From the NCBI GenBank assembly GCA_003151295.1, contig PLXD01000066.1:1-6695 (forward strand): DNA of 6,695 nt. Reading direction: 5' to 3'. The DNA is from Chitinophagaceae bacterium. Lineage in GTDB: Bacteria; Bacteroidota; Bacteroidia; Chitinophagales; Chitinophagaceae. Positions within the stretch are counted from its first letter, which is position 1. The number at the start of each line of letters is the position of its first letter. Made by a program: the position numbers and the translations under genes. The notes under the pieces were generated by a model. The model had not been told where the DNA came from. It searched no databases and saw only the letters and a program-made list of their open reading frames with translations. Positions 1-5,261 of the stretch are shown piece after piece.

Positions 1-202
1 CAGTCGTTGCATAATCCGGAAATGCAGAAAAATAATCGATATTCTCGCCGTTTATTTCCTTTGCAAAACCACTTACCCAACTTATCTTACCAAAATAAGG
101 TACTTCCTCTTGTGCCATCAAATTTTCAGAAAGCATTGCAGCCAGCAGTATTGCCAACAAACTTTTTAAAGCACCGGCTAAATCAACCCATAAGATTTTC
201 AT
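1..202 (-). CDS. Secreted protein of unknown function, N-terminal fragment (cut by window edge)
   Basis: This reading frame starts with ATG at 202 and runs off the left edge after 67 codons without a stop. The first 30 residues form a signal peptide: a short start (MKILWVDLAG), a hydrophobic core (LLAILLAAML, residues 15-24) and a cleavage region SENLMA followed by QEE. The 'AQ' junction is very common in exported Bacteroidota proteins. The visible mature part includes KISWVSGFAKEINGENIDYF and then FPDYATT. I do not recognise the family from this much sequence. It lies 60 bases downstream of the sugar porter on the same strand, so it is probably the last visible gene of the operon. A periplasmic or outer-membrane role in handling the same glycan is an inference from position only. 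No Shine-Dalgarno sequence precedes the start; the upstream gap is AT-rich. The overlapping plus-strand frame looks like a shadow. Confidence 0.72.
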   Translation of the reverse strand, partial: MKILWVDLAGALKSLLAILLAAMLSENLMAQEEVPYFGKISWVSGFAKEINGENIDYFSAFPDYATT

Positions 203-262
203 ATTACTGATGTTTTTAAAATTTTCTCAAATATTTTAACTTATAAATTCAAATATTCCGAC

Positions 263-1651
263 TTACAAAGTCCAAAATTTTTCAATCTCTTCCAGGCTTC
301 TACCCTGCGTTTCGGGAATCTTTTTCCAGCATAGATAGAAAGCATATGAACTGAATATTGCAAAGACCAAAAATGTAAAAGATATATTCGTTTCGTGAAG
401 CAATAAGGGAAAAAACTGGCCGACAACCCAGTTGGCTATCCACAAACTCATCGTTGATATAGCTACTGCCTCGCTTCTGATATTTGTTGGAAATATTTCC
501 GAGATAACTACCCATGTTACCGAGCCAAAGGAAAATGAAAAGCAGGCAATAAAAAGAAAAACGGGAATTAGTAATAACCACCCACTGGTAATATTTGCAG
601 CAAATAGTATTGAAGCCGCTATCAAAGAAACGACGACTCCTCCGATTCCCCATATTAACAAGGGCTTTCTGCCCAGCTTATCAATAAAATAAATGGCCAC
701 AAAAGTGAAGACCATGTTTACAAAACCAATCGTGACCTGTCCTCCTAAAGCATCTCCTAATTTAAAGCCTGCCTTTTCCAATACAGACGGCCCATAATAA
801 ATAATGGCATTTATGCCACTAAATTGTGATAACGCAGCTAAAAAAATCCCGATAAATAAGGGTTTTTTCAGATTACCCCTAAAAACATCACCGGGTTTTG
901 TTACACTAGCCTGTATAAATGAATTTCGGATGAGCTTTATTTCTGATTGTGCATGCGCTGCCCCGGATATTTTAAATAATATGCTTTCCGCTTCACGCTC
1001 TCTTTTTCTGAAAGCAAGCCAGCGGGGGCTTTCAGGAATTAATAAAACCATCAATAAAAAAATGATAGCCGGAACTATTCCAACTGCAAACATTCCCCGC
1101 CAAATTTCTTCTGAAAAGAATAAATGCTTCCATCCGGCAGTTGTTATTATGTGAGAAGATCCTGATTGAATGGAAGAGTTGGAAAAATATGCGACCAGTA
1201 TGCCGATGGTGATTGCAAGTTGATAATAGGTTACCAGTTTTCCTCTCAAATGCGAAGGCGCGACCTCAGCTATATACATCGGGCATATTACTGATGCTAC
1301 TCCAATGCCTATCCCGCCTATTAAACGAAAAACAATCAACATAAAAACATCCGGTGAAAATGCACAACCGATTGCCGAAACAGCAAATAAAAATGCAGAT
1401 AAGAACATAACCTTTTTTCGACCTAAACTATTGCCCAATTTACCGCTTAAAGCAACCCCCGCAATACAGCCTAGCAAGGCGGAACTTACATACCATCCTT
1501 CCATTAGTGAACTCATATGATATTGCTTCCCTACCAGGCTGATCGTACCTGAAATAACGGCAGTATCAAACCCAAACAAAAAACCTCCCAACGTTGCAGT
1601 TAATGTGATCAACGTTAAAAAGTATATGTTAACAGTTCCCTCTTTTTTCAT
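263..1651 (-). CDS. MFS sugar porter (GLUT/XylE-type sugar:H+ symporter family)
   Basis: This 462-residue inner-membrane protein is a full-length member of the sugar porter family, expected to import a hexose or pentose. The family signatures appear in order: GGFLFGFDTAVISG (22-35, TM1), GRKK (77-80), RLIGG (109-113), PMYIAEVAP (124-132) with RG at 136-137, PESPRWL (206-212), QFSGINAIIYYGP (276-288, TM7), DKLGRKP (324-330), SEIFPTNIRS (384-393) and PETQGRS (446-452). About twelve hydrophobic segments are visible, with the usual cytoplasmic loop near residues 213-262. By memory alignment to E. coli XylE, sugar contacts Q144, Q276, N281 and W380 are kept, while positions equivalent to Q288 and Q415 appear to be S275 and L403. 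The start ATG precedes TM1 at a normal distance. It follows the kinase-isomerase gene by 71 bases that are filled with a decamer repeat. The transported sugar is inferred to be mannose or another hexose from the neighbouring enzyme. Confidence 0.93.
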   Translation of the reverse strand: MKKEGTVNIYFLTLITLTATLGGFLFGFDTAVISGTISLVGKQYHMSSLMEGWYVSSALLGCIAGVALSGKLGNSLGRKKVMFLSAFLFAVSAIGCAFSPDVFMLIVFRLIGGIGIGVASVICPMYIAEVAPSHLRGKLVTYYQLAITIGILVAYFSNSSIQSGSSHIITTAGWKHLFFSEEIWRGMFAVGIVPAIIFLLMVLLIPESPRWLAFRKREREAESILFKISGAAHAQSEIKLIRNSFIQASVTKPGDVFRGNLKKPLFIGIFLAALSQFSGINAIIYYGPSVLEKAGFKLGDALGGQVTIGFVNMVFTFVAIYFIDKLGRKPLLIWGIGGVVVSLIAASILFAANITSGWLLLIPVFLFIACFSFSFGSVTWVVISEIFPTNIRSEAVAISTMSLWIANWVVGQFFPLLLHETNISFTFLVFAIFSSYAFYLCWKKIPETQGRSLEEIEKFWTL

Positions 1652-1750
1652 ATCGCAGCTTTATCGTTTTATTAGCGTCTATTAGCGTCTACTAGCGTTA
1701 TATTAGCGCTCCTTCGCGTTCTTTAGCGTTCATTCGCCTCCCTATCCGCG
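1652..1750 (-). repeat. Degenerate decamer tandem repeat filling the kinase-porter gap
   Basis: On the coding strand a roughly 10-base unit, best read as ACGCTAATAG, recurs with variants such as ACGCTAAAGA, ACGCGAAGGA, ACGCTAGTAG and ACGCTAATAA. On the plus strand, cores of the type TTAGCG or TTCGCG begin at 1672, 1682, 1692, 1703, 1713, 1723 and 1733, with weaker copies at about 1652, 1662 and 1745. Spacing is 10 bases except for single steps of 11 and 12. The array takes up the whole spacer up to the porter start codon and extends into the last codons of the fusion enzyme, encoding part of its C-terminal tail (DADREANER). Two copies at 1671-1680 and 1681-1690 are identical. Confidence 0.85.
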
Positions 1751-4419
1751 TCCTTTACATAGGCTATAATTAAGTAAACTCTTTTATTTCCATGACTGCG
1801 AACACTATAATTCCCAACAGAGGCCGGTACCACAAATGTTTCGGCATAGTTGAAAGTCTTACTATGATCTCCCGCAATGATGTCGATTGTATCCCCCTCT
1901 ACCAACATACAGCAATGACATTGACCCTGGGTAGATATAATCTTCTGTCCAGTAAATTCATACCTGTCCACTGTATAAAAATGATCTTCATGTGTTGGAA
2001 GTTTTAATCTTCTTCCTTCCTCCCATTCTTCTATGATTTGCGGTTCCGATATCAGGTATTTCTTAACATATTCACCCTTGCGGTCAAAATGAAGATTGTT
2101 AAATGCATGTTCAATATTGATAGGCCTGGGTCGTCCGTTAAAGTCACGCCTCAGCCAATCATACATTTTAAAAGTGAAAATATAAGGGGTATTGCTGATC
2201 TCTAAAACCATATTGTTCCTCCCTGAAGCATGAACCGTTCCGGCAGGAATAAGAAATAAATCGTGTTTATGGGCCTTCCATTTCTGTACGAATTTTTCCA
2301 CCTGTATTTCAACGCCATTTTTTTGTGCATCCAGCAACGCTGTCTTAAATTCCCCAGGGTTGATATCCTCTTGAAATCCTAAATAAACAGCAGCTCCCTG
2401 TTCACAATCGAGTATGTAATAAGTCTCATCTTGTGTAAAATTCTCTCCGAAATTGTCCTTAATATATTTTGTTCGGGGATGACATTGGAGGCTAAGGTTG
2501 CCACCGTTGAATGTATCGAGAAAATCAAATCGAATGGGAAATTCATTTCCAAATCTCCCTGAAGCCCTGCCCAACAACTTTTTATTGTTGTAAAACAACA
2601 GGAAGTCGAAAGAAACTTCCATTAAATGATTGTTGCCTTCAATAACGATTCCATTTTCCGGCGTAATTAATTCAAATGACCATGCATAGTTAATCTCATC
2701 CTGATTTAAACCCGGAATATGCTTCTTCATCCAATCACCTCCCCAAAGACCAGCTTCGAACCATGGTCTTACACGGAAGGGTTGTTCCAGAACTTTATTT
2801 AAATCAATTCGAAAATCATCCCCGTTCATCCACGTTATTTCATTAATTCGTTGCTCGTCTACTATATAATCTGCTTCGAAAAGTAAATGCTCTTTTTGTT
2901 TATTTAGTACCGGCCAATCTACAAAATAGGCCCGTTTATACATTTGCTCTTTGGGAAAAGAATCCTCACTCCCAATATTTTTAACACTACCCCGTCTCAT
3001 CCGATATTGAATTTCATTTTTGGGTGTATCCACATAAACCAGCAGGCCTTTCCAACCGCTTAAAGCAGCACCCGTTCCATAAAGGATACATAGATCAACG
3101 GCGGTGTCGGGTAGCAGCATTTTAAATTTCTCTCCATCAAAGAAATCAGCCAATACACCTGTGTATTTTTTCCCGAAAACAGGATCGTCTCCATTTAAAT
3201 GATCAGCAATCATTGCACTGATCTTTTCAGGCATATGAAGACAGGTATTTATGTCATACCAAAAGACCTTTTTATTTCGAGCATACAGAGCTTGCTGCAG
3301 ATGCTCCCTGAATACCTCCCATAATACCCCTCCATAACCATCTATAATAATATTTTTTTCATTTCCTATCTTTTCAGCCAATGAATCAAATCCCACATAT
3401 ACAGAATACGCTGACTTGTAAGATGGATAAATATTATAGATGGGGTTGTTGGGTGTAACACTCGTTACCGGTAATAAAGGCTGCGATGTTTTTCTTAGCA
3501 TTTGAACAACGTCGTTAGACGCTTGTTTGCCGATTTCATCTCCTGCAAAAGAGGCGGCTCCGGTTAAAATACATTCCTCGGTATCGTCGCAATAAACAAC
3601 ATTTAATGAAGGATTCAATGGCTCAAGTTCTTTTATTAATAAGCGGCCAAACAACGAACTTGCCTTTGCTATATTTCCACCAATGATCAATTCATCACAT
3701 TCAAATTTTATCAACCATGGCAACAGAAAAGTACCAAGGTTTGATCCAAATTGACTAAAGATGGAAAGAGCGATTTCCGAATCGCCTTCTGCAAGTTCTT
3801 TAACTGATAGGATGTGGTTACCCGTTCTTTGTTTGTACTCATTCAGAAACCAGCGGGTTGAGAAGTAATCCTCGGCTTTGGCAGATAAAAAATCCTGATC
3901 ATAAAATGTGCCTGATGCGGGTATTAACTCATGATTTGTCAACAATACGCCATCCTTCATAAATGCCGATCCGAAACCTGTGCCTAGCGTAAGGAATACA
4001 GTTCTTTTGCTTTTTAACTGATGCCGATGATAGGTTCCTGTTGCAAAACAATGTGCATCATTTGCGAACGAAAATGGCTTATCATGCAATCCAGTAATGC
4101 TTTTCAATGCCTGCAGCACATGAATGCCAAAAATGGATTCAAATTTTCCTCCGACACCGGTAATGGCGCATACCCCTTTCTTATAATTAAACGGCCCGGG
4201 GAAAGCCAGCCCAACAGCATCGATGGTTGTTTCTTCCTTCACTATTTCTTTTATACAATTACCAATCGCTTCTAAAATATTGTACGCTGAATCCCGACTG
4301 TTGATATCTCTTTTCCGAAAATGCAAAGTTTGCCGCTCCTGCTTGCTGAAATCAATAACGCTTGCAGAAACATGGCTTCCTCCTACATCAATCCCTATTA
4401 TTTTATTTCCCTTTATCAT
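1723..4419 (-). CDS. Fused ROK sugar kinase / degenerate P-loop domain / class I mannose-6-phosphate isomerase
   Basis: This 898-residue cytoplasmic protein is predicted to phosphorylate a hexose and convert mannose-6-phosphate to fructose-6-phosphate. Residues 1-300 are a ROK kinase: phosphate motif GIDVGGSHVSASV (9-21), AFPGPF (72-77), the catalytic base in FANDA (D121) and LGTGFGSAF (145-153). The usual ROK zinc motif (GH then CxCGxxGCxE) is absent, and E164 is followed by IP where related kinases have GH. Residues 327-530 resemble a uridine-kinase-like P-loop domain (IDGYGG 359-364, VYVDTP 461-466, RMRRG 473-477) with no Walker A lysine. Residues 545-898 are a cupin-type isomerase: WFEAGLWGGDW (553-563), LQCHP with Q645 and H647, E665, and PAGTVHA with H730, which match the class I zinc ligands. 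ROK proteins are normally about 300 residues and class I isomerases about 300-400, so this is a true fusion in one unbroken frame. The start follows a leader ORF; the charged tail (DADREANER) comes from the decamer repeat. The exact sugar is inferred. Confidence 0.9.
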   Translation of the reverse strand: MIKGNKIIGIDVGGSHVSASVIDFSKQERQTLHFRKRDINSRDSAYNILEAIGNCIKEIVKEETTIDAVGLAFPGPFNYKKGVCAITGVGGKFESIFGIHVLQALKSITGLHDKPFSFANDAHCFATGTYHRHQLKSKRTVFLTLGTGFGSAFMKDGVLLTNHELIPASGTFYDQDFLSAKAEDYFSTRWFLNEYKQRTGNHILSVKELAEGDSEIALSIFSQFGSNLGTFLLPWLIKFECDELIIGGNIAKASSLFGRLLIKELEPLNPSLNVVYCDDTEECILTGAASFAGDEIGKQASNDVVQMLRKTSQPLLPVTSVTPNNPIYNIYPSYKSAYSVYVGFDSLAEKIGNEKNIIIDGYGGVLWEVFREHLQQALYARNKKVFWYDINTCLHMPEKISAMIADHLNGDDPVFGKKYTGVLADFFDGEKFKMLLPDTAVDLCILYGTGAALSGWKGLLVYVDTPKNEIQYRMRRGSVKNIGSEDSFPKEQMYKRAYFVDWPVLNKQKEHLLFEADYIVDEQRINEITWMNGDDFRIDLNKVLEQPFRVRPWFEAGLWGGDWMKKHIPGLNQDEINYAWSFELITPENGIVIEGNNHLMEVSFDFLLFYNNKKLLGRASGRFGNEFPIRFDFLDTFNGGNLSLQCHPRTKYIKDNFGENFTQDETYYILDCEQGAAVYLGFQEDINPGEFKTALLDAQKNGVEIQVEKFVQKWKAHKHDLFLIPAGTVHASGRNNMVLEISNTPYIFTFKMYDWLRRDFNGRPRPINIEHAFNNLHFDRKGEYVKKYLISEPQIIEEWEEGRRLKLPTHEDHFYTVDRYEFTGQKIISTQGQCHCCMLVEGDTIDIIAGDHSKTFNYAETFVVPASVGNYSVRSHGNKRVYLIIAYVKDADREANER

Positions 4420-4450
4420 TTAACCCTTTTTATTCCCCTTTATCATTTAA
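4401..4450 (-). repeat. 27-base tandem duplication of the kinase translation start
   Basis: Two 23-base copies at 4428-4450 and 4401-4423 match at 22 of 23 positions, offset by 27 bases. Each begins TTAAATGATAAAGGG on the coding strand. The downstream copy holds the real start of the kinase-isomerase (MIKGNK); the upstream copy overlaps the gntR stop codon and holds a second, in-frame ATG. The single mismatch and the clean offset suggest a fairly recent tandem duplication. The result is a purine-rich stretch (AAAGGGGAA and AAAAAGGG) in front of the real start, which may act as a ribosome-binding region in a genome that otherwise shows little Shine-Dalgarno signal. Confidence 0.9.
4420..4446 (-). 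promoter_or_regulatory. Eight-codon leader ORF (MIKGNKKG) before the kinase start
   Basis: The upstream copy of the start duplication encodes ATG, seven further codons (IKGNKKG) and TAA. The gntR stop TAA (4449-4447) is directly followed by this ATG, and its own TAA (4422-4420) is directly followed by the kinase ATG at 4419. It is in the same frame as the kinase. The arrangement would allow translational coupling by stop-start reinitiation from gntR through the leader to the kinase. It may equally be an untranslated relic of the duplication. The sequence arrangement is directly seen; the function is inferred. Confidence 0.45.
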
Positions 4451-5187
4451 ATTGTTCGTTTTATTTCTATGCTGTACGTAAACCAATCGCTTCGGTAATA
4501 GCAGATATTATATTCAATAGGGGTTCTGCCGGAATCTAACACCAATCGCTTTCTTTCCAGTACAGGAGTACCTTTATCAATGTTCATCAGCGCTGCAATT
4601 TTTTCATTGGCCGCAACGGCTTTTATTTCTTCCTGTGAATAAACCGGAACGATATGAAATTCATTATCCAGCATTTCATATAACGGTTTGGTAAACTTTT
4701 CCTTACCGGATAATCCTATTCTCGGATGGAAGAAAGATTCAAAATAAACCATGGGATTTTTCCCGGTGCTGCGGATACGCTCCACGCAAATCAGGGATAC
4801 GCCCGGCTGAACCTGGAGACTCCTGGCAACCTCTTTGCCGGCCTTCTTATGGGAAACCTGATGTTTCAGGTCTTTAAAGGGAATCCCCTTTTCTTCCATT
4901 TCGTGGGTGAAACTATACCAGCTGCCCAGATCGGTGGTAATCCTTTTCTTCTTCACCACCGTGCCCTTTCTCTTCTTCCGTTCAAGCAGTCCGTCATTGA
5001 CCATATTGTGGAAAGCCTGCCGGAGCGTATTGCGGGATATGCCCCAGCGCCTGGCCAGATCCGTTTCCTTGGGGAAGGTATCCCCTTCCTTGAAATGTTT
5101 ATCCGATATCAGCTTGCGCAACTGTTCCTCGGCTTGCCGGTGGAGCGGCATTTTACTGTCGTGATTCAAAAGGGGGATTATGTTCAT
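4447..5187 (-). CDS. GntR-family transcriptional regulator with UTRA domain (HutC type)
   Basis: This is a DNA-binding regulator, most likely controlling the surrounding sugar operon in response to a sugar or sugar phosphate. From ATG at 5187 it has 246 residues, normal for the HutC subfamily. Residues 14-80 form the GntR winged helix: PLHRQAEEQLRKLI (14-27), FKEGDTFPKETDLA (32-45), GISRNTLRQAF (49-59) and the wing GLLERKKRKGTVV (66-78). A linker leads to a UTRA effector-binding domain (about 95-240) with the typical pattern VERIRSTGKNPMVYFESFF, a PLYEML segment, and GTPVLERKRLV followed by RTPIEYN. Two alternative starts exist: ATG at 5199 and TTG at 5223. I prefer 5187 because related proteins begin a few residues before the hydrophobic-DS-PLHRQ block. 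Its stop abuts the leader ORF of the kinase gene. GC content falls abruptly near 4740, inside the UTRA-coding part. The effector is not visible from sequence; GntR/UTRA proteins such as MngR and TreR control sugar genes elsewhere. Confidence 0.92.
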   Translation of the reverse strand: MNIIPLLNHDSKMPLHRQAEEQLRKLISDKHFKEGDTFPKETDLARRWGISRNTLRQAFHNMVNDGLLERKKRKGTVVKKKRITTDLGSWYSFTHEMEEKGIPFKDLKHQVSHKKAGKEVARSLQVQPGVSLICVERIRSTGKNPMVYFESFFHPRIGLSGKEKFTKPLYEMLDNEFHIVPVYSQEEIKAVAANEKIAALMNIDKGTPVLERKRLVLDSGRTPIEYNICYYRSDWFTYSIEIKRTI

Positions 5188-5202
5188 ATGTTCAAACATA
5201 AT
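5177..5202. promoter_or_regulatory. Inverted repeat over the gntR start region, possible operator
   Basis: On the plus strand ATTATGTT (5177-5184) and AACATAAT (5195-5202) are perfect 8-base inverted arms around a 10-base spacer, which itself contains CATATG. The element covers both candidate gntR ATG codons (5187 and 5199). GntR regulators often bind palindromes near their own promoters, so self-regulation is possible. The motif is AT-rich and partly coding, so it may be chance. No second copy was noticed elsewhere in the window. Confidence 0.25.
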
Positions 5203-5230
5203 GAAATTTATCCGGATTTTCAATGATTAT

Positions 5231-5261
5231 CGGAACATCCGGGACAGGACTTTCTCAGTCC
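5231..5261 (-). other. Two small hairpins in the glycosidase-gntR gap
   Basis: On the coding strand GGACT-GAGAA-AGTCC is a perfect 5-base stem with a 5-base loop (5261-5247) that includes the glycosidase stop codon, followed closely by CGGA-TGT-TCCG, a 4-base stem. Neither is followed by a run of T residues, so an intrinsic terminator is not supported. They could be mild transcript-stability elements or chance. Confidence 0.2.

Noticed and set aside
203..262. Possible Bacteroidota-type promoter in the gap before the secreted protein
   Set aside because: Two copies of AATATTTGA lie in this AT-rich gap, but neither fits the TAnnTTTG element and no TTG element sits at a suitable distance.
300..653. 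117-codon minus-strand frame inside the porter gene
   Set aside because: It is a shadow of the porter frame, which carries all the family signatures.
1652..1750. CRISPR-like array
   Set aside because: The units are only about 10 bases, contiguous and degenerate, with no spacers and no cas genes nearby.
4726..5226. 166-codon plus-strand open frame opposite gntR
   Set aside because: It is antisense to a clearly recognisable GntR-UTRA protein, and its translation shows no domain; the open frame reflects the GC-richer composition of that stretch.
5231..5261. Intrinsic terminator after the glycosidase gene
   Set aside because: The two short stems have no following T run and are weak, so termination is not supported.
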